Below are positions 44,545-54,900 of a stretch of DNA of 64,000 nucleotides, one piece after another. The DNA lies in NCBI GenBank assembly GCA_019055375.1, contig JAHQIW010007303.1:1-64000 (forward strand), in the 5' to 3' direction. Source of the DNA: Parelaphostrongylus tenuis (Eukaryota; Nematoda; Chromadorea; Rhabditida; Metastrongylidae). Each line of letters starts with the position of its first letter. The stretch's first letter is position 1. The translations under genes and the position numbers were made by a program. The notes beneath the pieces were generated by a model. The model saw only the letters and a program-made list of their open reading frames with translations, was not told where the DNA came from and did no database searches.

Positions 44545-45130
44545 TGAGCCACGCATGAGGTCTGCTATATAGGGGTGACATATAGAGCCCAATATAAGTG
44601 TTTCAACCTTAACGGTTTCATCAACCGGGCAGTACCCTTTCGTCACTAGCCGATCCTCTTGGGGCGCTCAGTTCCTTATACTAAGAGTAGGCGAGGACGA
44701 ACATTTTACGCTCTAAGTAAAGTGAAATTATCACTGAACAGACAGTGTTGTACACGCTATTGCTCTTGGCTGGTACGTTAGTACATCATACCTTTCGTTT
44801 CGAGTATTTTCTTATGACCACGCTCAGATTTCAATATGCCAGGTAACCAATTTTCGAGCCACGCATGATTATCTGGAATATTGAAATATGAAAGTGATTT
44901 CAAGAAAATACTCGAAACGAAAGGTATGATATACTAACGATACAAGATAGGATCAATCGGTGTAGAACACTGTCTGTTTAGTGATAATTTTACTTGACTC
45001 ACGGCGTAAAATGTTCGTTGTCGCCTACTCTTAGTACAAGGGACTGAGCTCCCTGAGAGGATTGGCTAAAGACGAAAGAATACCGCCCGACTGATGAGGC
45101 CGTCAAGGTTGAAACACGTGTTATCTAAGA
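44545..45130. mobile_element. Inverted pair of family Y elements
   Basis: The arm at 44,545-44,845 reads on the minus strand and the arm at 44,855-45,130 on the plus strand. They are mirror copies over roughly 250 bp ('gcctactcttagtac', 'ttcgtttcgagtatttt'). Each carries a hammerhead relic near its outer end. The left has TTGATGA for the core. The right (about 45,085-45,130) keeps CTGATGA, GAAA and a GGCC/GGTT stem II but has lost stem I pairing. Both point outward. Confidence 0.8.
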
Positions 45131-45570
45131 CTCGATATTTATTCATTTATCTATTTGCTTATATACATCGATAGCACGATATGTTGCAACATTCTCATGA
45201 TGACTAGAAAATTAACGTCATTCATAAGAAAACAACCAGAGAAATCGACAGCACTTGCTGTCTCCAGAAAGAAAAACAGCATTATAGATTAGAGACAAGC
45301 ATGAGTTTCAGAAAATCTTTCTTAGGTTCTTTCTGATTCATCTATATCAGTTGCCGCCCCGTTGAATGTTGAGTAACTCGTGCAGGTACCAGCAACACTT
45401 CCACATTTCCCTAACGCGTGGAAAGAGTCGCCCATTGGGTCTTCCTCGCTTTAGGGATTCGTTGAGTATTACACTTTGATCCATGGCACCGACTGTTTTC
45501 AAAACCTCGCAATAAACATTCAGTCCAATTTTTAAGAATGTTTAAAGCCTTACCCGAGGTTGGTGCGCCA

Positions 45571-45619
45571 GGGTCATACACTGGTGTTTCGGAGTTCTGG
45601 CCCTCCTCGTCAGTGACCC
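45571..45619 (-). ncRNA. Type I hammerhead ribozyme
   Basis: Minus strand: stem I GGGTCA/TGACCC, perfect 6 bp; CTGACGA; stem II GGAG/CTCC with 8-base loop; GAA; stem III ACA/TGT with loop CCAG; GUA cleavage triplet. All conserved core bases are present. Confidence 0.92.
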
Positions 45620-45899
45620 AAGCCCCACATTAGACCCTGCATTGCAACAAGGAGGGAGGCGTATGTGGTGAAGGCACAGTGTACAATGACACTACATCAT
45701 CATCACTTCTAAGTCGATGGATCTCGGATGGTAGAATAAAATTGATCCATGGCATCGTTTTTGCTCTAAAACACTGGATGCCATGGATCAATTTTGTTCA
45801 ACCAACCGAGATCCAAAGACTGAGAAGTGATGATGACACAGTGGCATTCTACACATACCCTTCCCTCCTTGTTTCATTGCAGGGCCTAATGTGGGGCTT

Positions 45900-45947
45900 G
45901 GGTCACTGACGAGGAGGCGAGACCTCCGAAATACCGGTGTATGACCC
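45900..45947 (+). ncRNA. Type I hammerhead ribozyme
   Basis: Stem I GGGTCA/TGACCC perfect; CTGACGA; stem II GGAGG/CCTCC with loop CGAGA; GAA; stem III ATA/TGT (one U-G pair) with loop CCGG; GUA, predicted cut between 45,941 and 45,942. Differences from the other three copies fall in loops or are compensated. Confidence 0.92.
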
Positions 45948-46007
45948 TGGCTTACCATCCTCGGGTAAGGCTTTAAACATTCCTAAAAAATTGAACATCA
46001 CATCTTT

Positions 46008-47700
46008 CGTCTAGTGTTTTCTTGAAGAGATCGGATCAACGGGTTGGTGGTCTTCCTGTAATGCGCTTGATATCCCGAGGAATCCAGTCGGCAACGGCTC
46101 TCGTCCGTCGGTTTTCGTTAGAGTACATCATGCATCCGCCCACCTTATTTTCAGTATCACGTCCTTTTACGTTTCGACTGCGCGTTCAATGACGATAAGT
46201 GATCTTTCATCCTGCTTACCTAGTGACCACGTTTCTGCTGCATTCGTTAGGGCACGGATTACCGTCGAGTTGAAAAAGTGGTCAGAGGGACCGATGTTTT
46301 TTATTACATCTGATGCTCTTAAACGTTCCTCAAGCTGCCCGTTTCCTCCTGCTCAACTTTGGAGCTAGGTCGCTCATCATGCCGATTTCACGACCTAGAT
46401 AGACGTTACTGGAGCATTCGGAGATTTTCGTTTCGTTGAGCGTGAATGGGGAACTAAAAACACATCCGTTCTCATGAGCATCGTTTTTGTTAGATTTAGT
46501 TGAAGGTCAGTCTTCCACAGGCGTTGTCGAAATCGGTCAACATTCGTTCCGCTTGGCTGATGCTTGATGCTATGAGGACGATATGATCAGCAAAGCAAAG
46601 ACGATTTATTCAGCCGTTAATTTTCACGCTTCTATCGTCCCATTCTAATGCTCGCATGACGTTTTGGGGGGTGAGAGTAAATAATTTTGGCGAAATTGTA
46701 TGCTTTGTCAAACCCCTCTTCTTACGTCGATGGCAATACTGTTGTAAAATGACGATATTTTGGTCGTGAAATCTTTATAAAGCTCACGAAGGATCATTGT
46801 GTACCGAGTAGGGACGCTCTGTTCATCCAGAGCCTCTATAACCGCTTCTGTTTTCATCGAAAAGGCTTTCTTCAAATAGATGGAAGTGAGACAGAGTTGT
46901 GGTTACTCTCGTAAGACTTCAGTGAGTCTTGTAACCGTGCGGATCTGGTCTATGGTACTAAATTCTTACCGAAACCTTGCTTGTTTGCACGGCTGTCCTT
47001 CTTCCAGTGTTCTGTCAATCCTGTTTAGGATTACTCGAGTGAAGAGTTCATAGACAACGGACAGCAAGCAGATTTGGCGATAACTGTCTGTCGTGAAGGT
47101 CTCCTTTAATGAACAAAAACACGGTTTTGTTGATGTTTCATTGACTGGGAATCTTGCATTCTGACTGATAGCGAATGAAGAGCCAAACCAGGGTGATAAT
47201 GAGAACTGGCGGTGGGTTCTTCAGGCACTCTGGTCTAATCTTGTCTGGATCGGGTGTTGTTCTGTTCGTCATCGACGATATAGCATGTCGGACTTCGGGA
47301 GGAAGGAGTGGTGAAACGACAAATTCATTTGTTACCAAATTATATGACGGTGGGATGACATGGCTAGCGAAGAAATCCGAGTAGTACAGGTGAATGATCT
47401 TCTACATTGCTCTTTTCAAAGCTGTAAAAGTCTCGTCAGGGCATCGGTGTGCAATCATCTTGGTCTTATAATTGGAAAAGCCTCGCTGGACTTTGCGAGT
47501 GCTCTTCCCAGCTTCTACAACTTTTACCATGATGGCTGCTCGTTTCTCTTTGGAGTCTTCTATTATCGCTTCTCTGCAGCTTTTCGCAACTTCGCACCTA
47601 AGGTTTCAGTTGCCTGTAGCTCGTGCGATTCCACGTTTACGCATCAGCTTGAGTGTCTGTGGAGACATGCGTCTCTTCGGATGTATTCGATTCCTAAAAA
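46008..47700 (-). pseudogene. RTE-type LINE, decayed reverse transcriptase copy
   Basis: Read on the minus strand from about 47.7 kb: an RTE inter-domain region (EAGKSTRKVQRGF, NYKTKMIAHR), then RT fingers and palm (LPPEVRHAISSMTNRTTP, KIRPECLKN, VLNRI-like, a decayed FADD near 46,590), and the C-terminal region up to the KR..GRP..RWSD equivalent near 46,040. Many stops and frame changes break it. It is longer at the 5' side than the copy at 4.4 kb but still lacks the endonuclease. Its 3' end is cut where the family X element begins, so the true 3' tail is missing. Confidence 0.9.
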
Positions 47701-47749
47701 GAGCTTCTTGTTGTGCTGTAACAATCAAAGAATATTGTATGTCGTAAAC

Positions 47750-48600
47750 TTAGCACCAGAAAAAGCGCAGTGGTTTGGTGCCAATGTGGCGTTGCGCGAA
47801 ACTTAATTTTTTTAGCTGTTATAGCGCGTTATGAGGTTCTTTTTATAAAGAAATAATATCTTTAGAATCGCCGTGATTCATGCCTTTGAATTACTGCTAA
47901 AAATTTAGAGTAAATGCTTCGCTGAGAGAGGAATATTATATGAGTAACATAATTTTATTTTTTCTGTTACAATAAAAAAATATAAAGCCGTTTTGAAAAT
48001 AAAATGCGCTATTGAAATTTCTCAGAGATGAGCATTGCACATTTTTTGGAACTTCGCGAAGAATTAAGAGGCGCGCCATTCTCAAGGTACTGGTAAAGGG
48101 TGAGGATAATGGAAACGATCCAAGTTTGCGAAACTCAAACCAAATTCATCACTGAAATTTTAGAGATTTGAGCTGGTTATTAAAAGTCTAGAGTATAAGC
48201 TTTGTTCAAAGAGAAATATTTGAATGAGTTACACAGTTCTATTTCAGCCGTTACACAGAAATTATGAAGATATTTCAAAATGAAATTCACCGTTTGAACT
48301 CTTTTGATTTTAGCTACCGGTTGGTGACTAGAACCTAAAAAAGGGCCTTCAAAAAACTGCGTTTTCCTGAGGAGTCGGAGCAGGATGTGGGTAACAAAAA
48401 TGTTTCTATAATTCCTATCTTTATATTCACATATTTTGGATTTATGAAATAGATATAATGTATTTAGGTCAGGGTTTATTTTCGATTTTATACCAATCAA
48501 ATTGGCAGCAGCTTTGCATAGTTTAACCCAACGTTCGAATTTTAGTTGACATGTAGCAAAAGGCACAATCTCCGAAGAGAACACTATTATACAGATTGTG
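47750..48600. repeat. R1 units
   Basis: Blocks such as 'tttagctgttatagcgcgtt', 'ttctgttacaataaaaaaat', 'ttttagagatttgagctgg' and 'gattttagctaccggttgg' are R1 relatives. A 134-codon minus-strand frame (48,180-48,584) overlaps them without a recognisable domain. Confidence 0.5.
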
Positions 48601-48984
48601 ATTTCACATAGTCAAGGACCAAGAAGTGATGTGATAAGGGCTTTTTTATGAATTGTTTTGAAACTTCTTACCTCTAGTTTCCTTTTTTGCAAGTCCTTCT
48701 CCTTCTCCTTCTTCTTTCATTTCGCTTTTTTCACTTTCTTCTCGTGCTGCTACTCAAAGTGACAAACATTTTCGATGGCGAACTGGGGATTTGAGCATGA
48801 ATAAACATTGAAAACATATATTGGTACGTAAATGATTTCATATAGATGGTCCTGAGAACAATTAGTTACATTTCTTCTACGTTTCTCCCTTTTCTTCCAA
48901 TTCTCTCTCTCACTCTTTTTCCCTGATAGCTACTGTATATATGTAATCAACCAAATTCCTATACGGTTTTTTCTAGCAGTTATA
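48601..48984. other. Unassigned stretch
   Basis: Pyrimidine-rich plus strand (about 48,660-48,740 and 48,870-48,930). No gene or structure recognised. Confidence 0.4.
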
Positions 48985-49758
48985 TTAAGTGCCCAACTAA
49001 GTTGCCGAACTTGACCCAAAAATTTAGAAATTTAATCTTCCAAGTAATCGAAAGTATCAAATAACATCAGTCGAAGTATTCTCCGTCTTCCTAAATGCAA
49101 TTCTGCCAACGCTTCGGCAACAAATCAATTTTGGGCTCATAAAACTCATTATTCTTCGATGCAAACCAACCAGTCAATCCTCGACGCAAACGATTGGTCT
49201 CGAAACTTCTTTTGTTCAACCAGCGCTCCAATGATCTGAAGAGATGGAAATCGGGAGGAGACAGACCAGGCCAATGCGGCGGATAATCCATGTGCTCCCA
49301 GTCCAGATCGGTCAACTTCTTCCTTGTTTTTTTGGCAACGTGTGGCTCTGCATTCTGTTGAAGCGAAATGAGTTGGCGACGGCGGTGACGTGGAATTGCT
49401 TGATTGCGACAGTCCAGTTGCTGACAATATCGCTCAGCGTTGTTGGTCTGAACGCCTTGCAAGAAGTCCCAGTGAATCAACCCATTTCGGTCCCAGAAAA
49501 TGATCAACATTGCTTTTAGCTCAGATCGATTTGCTCTAAGAGTTGATGTTCCTTGCTGACCTGGTGAGAATCACTAATTTGGACGACGCTGGTTCTTGAA
49601 GAAGATCCTTTTCTCATCAATGTTGCCGAAGCTTTGGCAGAATTGCCCACAAGTAGACGGAGAATACTTCAATTAACGTTACTTGATACTTTCGATTACT
49701 CGGAAAAATAAATTTTTGAATTTTTGGGTCAAGTTCGCACACATACTTGGGGACCTAA
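48985..49758 (-). mobile_element. Mariner relic with C-terminal half of transposase
   Basis: Ends read TTAAGTGCCC and, inverted, TTAGGTCCCC (typical mariner start), flanked by TA. Imperfect inverted repeats extend about 120 bp into the coding region. The minus-strand coding remnant (about 49,634 to 49,091) begins IDEKRIFFKNQRRPN, holding the first catalytic Asp. Two stops follow, then MLIIFWDRNGLIHWDF. The second catalytic Asp is replaced (QQNAEPHVA where DNARPH is usual), and then comes PHWPGLSPPDFHLFRSL with the third Asp. The N-terminal DNA-binding half is absent. It cannot be active. Confidence 0.92.
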
Positions 49759-49879
49759 TAATGACTTGAAGATCCAGAAGAACATTTTCGATGCTTCTGC
49801 TGTCACGCTGGTAGGGATTTGCTGGAAAGCAAAAAACGAAAGCTGTTACTGTGGGCTGTTCTGTACATTCTAACGTTTT

Positions 49880-50060
49880 TCCACCACGGATATCTCTCAT
49901 ATGAGGGATACCCAACCTGTTAGTCACGAGGCTACGTGGCGCGTTCCCAGGTGGCGGATCGGGGTAAAACACGGACCAAAAGCAACCATGTACTTCCTGG
50001 GGGCGTATTAGAACTGGAGGATATATTCTGTTAAGTTATCCAGTATTTCAATTCTTCTTA
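49880..50060 (-). other. Protein-like but unassigned sequence
   Basis: The minus strand reads DPPPGNAPRSLVTNRLGIPH and continues for about 50 codons with protein-like composition. It may be part of a repeat (for example a LINE 5' region) but I cannot name it. Confidence 0.3.
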
Positions 50061-50199
50061 CTTGTGCTAAAATATTGCTTCGATTTGAAATAAACCTCTG
50101 GGAAGTACATCGGAGTTTGTTCGGGTTAGCCTCCAAAAAACATTTACTTCGGGAAAACCCGACGTAATTCCCGTGAGCACATACGCTTTCAGCGCCTTG

Positions 50200-51400
50200 C
50201 AGTTGGATCGAAAGTTGAAGCTGCCGCTGACTCAGAACAACTGAGTTTCTTCACTTCTTATCGAAATTTTCAAGCTATTTGTCTCAAAACGTTGTCTCAG
50301 GTGAGATTGTGTTTAGTCAAAAAAACAGCAAGTGGATGAGGCGAGATGGGTGGAAATCATCATATGGGAGTAAATTACTGTGAAACTATAATTACCTTGT
50401 TAGCATGTATTGGTTAATCACAGTGTTATCTCTTGTCCAATGAATATCACTTCATAGTGTTATAGCCCAAATTTTGATGTCACTCTTCTGAAAGACTAGT
50501 GTTCTTGATTATAACACAAGGTACCCCCTTTCTCGCGAAATAGACTTCAAATTTTATTTCTCAGATGAACATTAACTTCATATCGTTTAAAGGAGTAATA
50601 ACAGAGAAGAATCTTAGTAGTTAGTTATCAGCACGCCCTTCCGGAAAGATTGATATGCGGGCTCAACTTTCGCTAGATATTCATAGTTTTCATAGTACTC
50701 AACATTCCTTGATTTATAACCATGACATCATAATACTGCTATAAAAACGTTGAAAGAAACATATTCTTGTGCTGGACTTTATGATTTTCCGGTGATGTAG
50801 AGTGATGTACAGAACCTCTGCGTCAAGCGGGACTCGATCCCGCATTTCGAGCGTCTTGCAGCCGGACCGAAACTTGAAGTTGACGCTGACTCGTAACAAG
50901 TGAGTTTATACTTTTTATCGAAATTTCCATGCCGTTTGTCTCAAAACGTCGCCCATGGAACATTGTGCTTCGTCAAAAGAACAGCAAGTCCTTGTTTGCA
51001 TGTATTGTAATCATAGTGTTATCTTTTGTCTAATGATTACCACCTTAGTATGCTAGAGGCTATACCATGATGTCCTCTTCTTGAAGACTGGTGGTCTTAA
51101 TTATAACACAAAGTACCCGTTTTCTAACGTAGAATAGGCTTCAGATTTTGTTTCTTAGGTGAATATGAACTTTGCACTGTAAAATCAGGGGTAACAGGGC
51201 AGGATCCCGGAAGTTAGTAATTAGCATGCTCGTCCGGCATAGGTGATATGCGGGCTCAACTTGCGCTAGATATTTATGGTTTTCATGGTACCCAACACTC
51301 CTTGATTTGTAGCCATAACATCATAATACTGCTATAGAAACGTTGAAAGGAAACATATTCATGTAGAATGGACTTTATGATTCTCCGACGATGTAGAGTG
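50200..51400 (+). repeat. Tandem duplication, unit about 590-650 bp
   Basis: The segment from about 50,200 to 50,790 is repeated from about 50,850 to 51,400. Matching landmarks in order: 'cttgcagttggatcgaaag'/'cttgcagccggaccgaaac', 'gtctcaaaacgt', 'gattataacacaaggtaccc'/'aattataacacaaagtaccc', 'gatatgcgggctcaact', 'catcataatactgctata'. The copies are clearly diverged, so the event is old. No coding frame spans the unit. Confidence 0.88.
50805..50880 (-). mobile_element. tRNA-derived SINE-like head fragment
   Basis: The minus strand has the CGGGATCGAGTCCCGC T-arm and a TTGACGC acceptor-side end, as in the other heads. The 5' half is replaced by the tandem-unit sequence. It lies between the two tandem units. 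Confidence 0.55.
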
Positions 51401-51570
51401 ATGTGCAAAGACATTTGGGTCAGGTGGGATTCAAACTCACATTTCAGCCTATCCGGAGGTTCGTGCTGAAGAGAGGAAGGAAGTAGTGCAACGTTTCAGG
51501 ACGCACTTCGCGTAAGGTGAAATGTGGGTTCGAACCCCATTTGACTCAAAAGTTTTTGCACACCACTCTT
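51400..51570. mobile_element. Inverted pair of tRNA-derived SINE-like heads
   Basis: Left half on the minus strand (T-arm GTGAGTTTGAATCCCAC, end CTGACCC), right half on the plus strand (T-arm GTGGGTTCGAACCCCAT, end TTGACTC), facing each other over about 70 bp. The outer sequence 'gcaaaaac' and 'caccactc' matches the copies at 53.3 and 62 kb. Confidence 0.7.
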
Positions 51571-53330
51571 TATCATTGTGTAAATTACAGTGTTGTTAGT
51601 GAAATATTTGGAATATCATGGAAAATTGAGAAAAACTATGGTCAAAACTAATTCTACAAGAATTTGCTTACATTCTCCTTTTTGCAAGCTGTCTAGATCT
51701 CTTCTTGAAAGTATTTTCTAAATGAAATTTTCGGTGTTTCAGTTGGAATCACTGAATCAAGTAGACACATGTGTCAAATTTAGGACATAAATCACGGCAT
51801 AAACTTTTCCGGATTTCTTCAGACTGGTGATATGATTGATTCTGTGTGAAATATATCAGTGAAGAATCAGTCGTCACGATATGGATCTCAAGCCATGTCT
51901 AAGCAGTCGTAACGATATGGAACTGTAGGCATATCTAAGCTGTCGTTATGGAACGGAACTCGAGCCGTATCTAAGCAGATCTTTATGGAATCAGTTCTGA
52001 GGTGGGATTTTACATTTTTGTTCTATATATAGCATTATATTGGTATGACAATGAAGAGAAATGGCGTTTCAGCATGCATGCAATGTTTCTGAATTGCCCA
52101 CTCGTGCTTGTTATCCATCGCGTTCTTCAACATAGAAGAGTGCTGGACAGTGTAACGGATGCAGGTGTGATGGATTCCCTTTTTTCTTCACTCTGGAAAC
52201 ATTGTACAATGAAACATATCAATTAGTGATGACGTCCAAGCACTAAAATACATGTTCAGCTAAATATTCGTAAATTTTTTCTATATTCTTCGTCAGTAAT
52301 AGCGTACGAATCTACTGTCTAAAAGTTGCTTCTGACTACTCTGATTTTGAATCTTCTGTAGAGCACTCTGATGTGGATTTCAGCACAAGAGCTGTATTGA
52401 TTCAGTGATCCTGAGGCTGAAGTTAGTGCCGCCTTCTTACTCTTCTCGACAGCTCCGACCGCTGCGATTGAGGAAAAGGAGATTAGTATTTTCATCTCTA
52501 GGAGTGGCTAGAACTCCTCCGCGTTCATCACCATACGAGATTGATCTTCTTGGTCTTCACCTGCTGGCTCCCACCGATGCTGAGCGTCTACGGAGCAACA
52601 GGTTGCGCTTGCTACGACTTCTGTAAGATGGCACAGAACGTGAAGCGCCTTGCTGCTGAGCAGAAGTCACATGCTGTGGCATTATTAGTGAGTGGGAAAA
52701 TTTTATTGGATTGATCAAAAATTTATTGATTAACGATGCCGTTGTTTTACATAATCAAAGAAAAAAACTTGCCCTAACGATGTAATTTTCTTTAGCAAAC
52801 GGATGGTGCGATGGCAGCTGTTCATTTTGAGAGGAAGAAAACCAAAAAACTAAAACTTCCTTCCACAAAAAGCACTTCTCATTTGTTAACAACCTCGTGT
52901 TAGCTTATCACTAAGAACTAAGTATCGGCCATTCAGATAGATTTAATTATGTCAGAATTGAAGGGCTGTTTCTTCATCATTTGGGGAAAGTTTACCGTGT
53001 TTTACGTAGTCCACCTTGTATCAATTGTATGTTGGAGTAAATGAGTGATAGGCTGCGTGTTCTTATACACCCTCCTATGTTTTTGGTGTGTACAAGCTCT
53101 CATATTCGAAGTAAAAAAAACCCTTTCACTACGTATTCATATTGATCTTAGTATTCAAAATTGTAATAAGTTTTGCAAAGAACATATCACCCATGTCTCC
53201 TGATTTTGAAGTCGGTATGGTCCATGCTACAGTTAAATGGATATTGATGACTGATGTAATTTGTACTAAAACAAAATATCAAGAATCCTAGTATTTTGCT
53301 GCTTTTTTCGCAGTGTTATGATGTTTCATA
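51571..53330. other. Mostly unassigned; possible coding relic at 52.33-52.70 kb
   Basis: Three plus frames at 52,330-52,700 have higher GC and protein-like runs (FESSVEHSDVDFSTRAV; DPEAEVSAAFLLFSTAPTAA; MAQNVKRLAAEQKSHAVALL followed by a GTGAGT donor). They are interrupted by stops and I cannot identify them. The rest shows nothing. Confidence 0.35.
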
Positions 53331-53507
53331 TATACCAAGGGAGTTGAGTGGTGAGCAAAAATCCGACCTAGGGCGGGAGTCGAACCCGTGTTCAATCTAT
53401 ACCGGGGACGCGTGCTACCCTACACCTTACTCGGTATGGATGCAACGCGGGTCGACTCCCGTGTGGGATCGTATTTCTGCTCACCACTCAACTCTCTCAG
53501 GTATATA
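53331..53507. mobile_element. Fold-back tRNA-derived element
   Basis: The ends 'gagttgagtggtgagc' and 'gctcaccactcaactc' are perfect inverses, followed inward by T-arm sequences in both orientations (GGGAGTCGAACCC and GGGTCGACTCCC). The whole 177 bp can fold into one hairpin. Confidence 0.78.
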
Positions 53508-54514
53508 CAAAATATTGACCGATGCTAATTGTGCAAATTCTTAATCGTTGATAAATATTGTGATTAGAAGATTTACAACATCAGTGCTATGTTGTGAAAA
53601 TCTGGGTCAATAAAATGTGTTTTGTCATACAATACATAATATGCAATTTCGAATAACACTTCATCGTGCGATCTGGGAGTAAAATGTGCATGAAGTGTTG
53701 AAAATGTGCCTTTTTGCAAAGGTGCAGTTTTCCAATGAAAATGCTGATGTTCAGGACATATGGGTCCTCTTTTCACTAAAAATATCTTCATATGCTCTCC
53801 TAGATGATACTGCTTATTTTCGTGGCGATAAAGTTCCACGAATATCTAAGCCTTACCATGGAAGTACAGAGAATTCGCTATGGAGCTCAGATATGCGCCA
53901 ACATTTCCTAAAGAAAAGCAATATTTCATTTCAGTTAAATCAGTGCATTTAAAAACCATTTCATGGAATAAGCTCAGTATGTTTAAAAAATGTGGGTCAG
54001 GAAAATATTTGCGAAATCTGCTCAACCAATTGATGAATGCGAACTCTATCAAGGCTTGCTCTAACTTAGTAGTGAGAAACCTCTTAATAAAAGCTCCTTT
54101 TAAAAGTCGTACACTGTTGAAAATTTATTTTCTAATCACACTTTCACGACATTGTCGGAAATAGATGCGCAGTAAACGTTGGAAATGCGTTGTTTTCCTG
54201 ATGATATAGGCTTTGAGAATATGTGAGCGTTCTTTTCGTGAAGCTTGGATAGAAACCCTTTAGTGACATTCCATGTTTTCGTGACAACGAAGCGCTCTTG
54301 AAATGGATTTTTTCCCTTATAAAAAGAACCAAGAAGCGCTATGAAGTTCAAACAACACACAGACCATGTGAAAAGCAAAAATTTTTTTTCTTTGTTAGTA
54401 AATAGTACTAAGAAGACCTTTGAGGAAACCAATACTAGACCTTTCAGGAAACCAATACTCGAATTAAAATGCACGCTTTTGAGACTATCGAATGACTTGT
54501 AATTATTATTTGAA
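53508..54514. other. Unassigned, with an R1 unit at its end
   Basis: Overlapping frames on both strands (53,573-53,839; 53,846-54,164; 54,136-54,474) have no recognisable domain. Part of 53.69-53.85 kb resembles 55.58-55.69 kb. 'gagactatcgaatgacttg' at 54.48 kb is an R1 block. Confidence 0.4.
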
Positions 54515-54900
54515 CAACATGTTATGCGGTCTGTTAATGGGCTCTTGTTCAGTCCGATACACGTTTTTCGACCTTACAGTCTCGTTAGTCGGGCAGAACG
54601 CTTCGTCTTTCTAGTCTTTTAGCCAATTTTCTCGGGAGTCCTACGCTCGCTATAAAGAGTCAAGTTACGATGAACAATCAACACTCGAAATCAAGGTATA
54701 ATATTGTGAAAATACCAACCAAAGAGCAATCGAGTGTACAACACTATATGTTCGGTGATAATTTCACTTGACTTACAGTGTAAATCGTTCGTCGTTACTT
54801 ACCTCTTTATGGAGAGTGGGGCCCTCGAGAGGATTGGCGACTGAAATTTGAACGTGGTCTTAATAAAAAAAACTTTCGAAATAAAGGTAAACTACTATCG
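54515..54900. mobile_element. Inverted pair of family Y element fragments
   Basis: The left arm (54,515-54,660) reads on the minus strand with core CTAACGA (one core base changed). The right arm (about 54,690-54,870) is the mirror of its inner part ('acctctttatggagagtg' against 'cgctcgctataaagag'). Stem I and GAA are kept in the left arm but the core change should abolish cleavage. Confidence 0.7.

Larger units (their letters stand above)
45524..45993. mobile_element. Family X element: full-length palindrome with two outward hammerheads
   Basis: The arms mirror each other from the ends ('ccaatttttaagaatg' and 'cattcctaaaaaattg') through the ribozymes, an upstream leader ('cctccttgtttcattgcagg') and a central 'gatccatggcatc' / 'gatgccatggatc' inverted repeat near 45,749-45,797. 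No protein is encoded. It ends about 15 bp from the truncated end of an RTE copy. Confidence 0.85.

Noticed and set aside
46008..47700. Host gene encoding a reverse-transcriptase-like protein (telomerase)
   Set aside because: Peptides match RTE LINEs along the whole length, including the inter-domain and C-terminal regions. No telomerase RNA-binding domain is present.
49880..50060. HDV-like ribozyme at a LINE 5' end
   Set aside because: GC-rich pairing segments are present, but I could not assign the five HDV helices or the catalytic C by eye.
52330..52700. Real multi-exon gene
   Set aside because: Three different frames look protein-like, each interrupted by a stop, and only one possible donor site is seen. 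Not enough to call.
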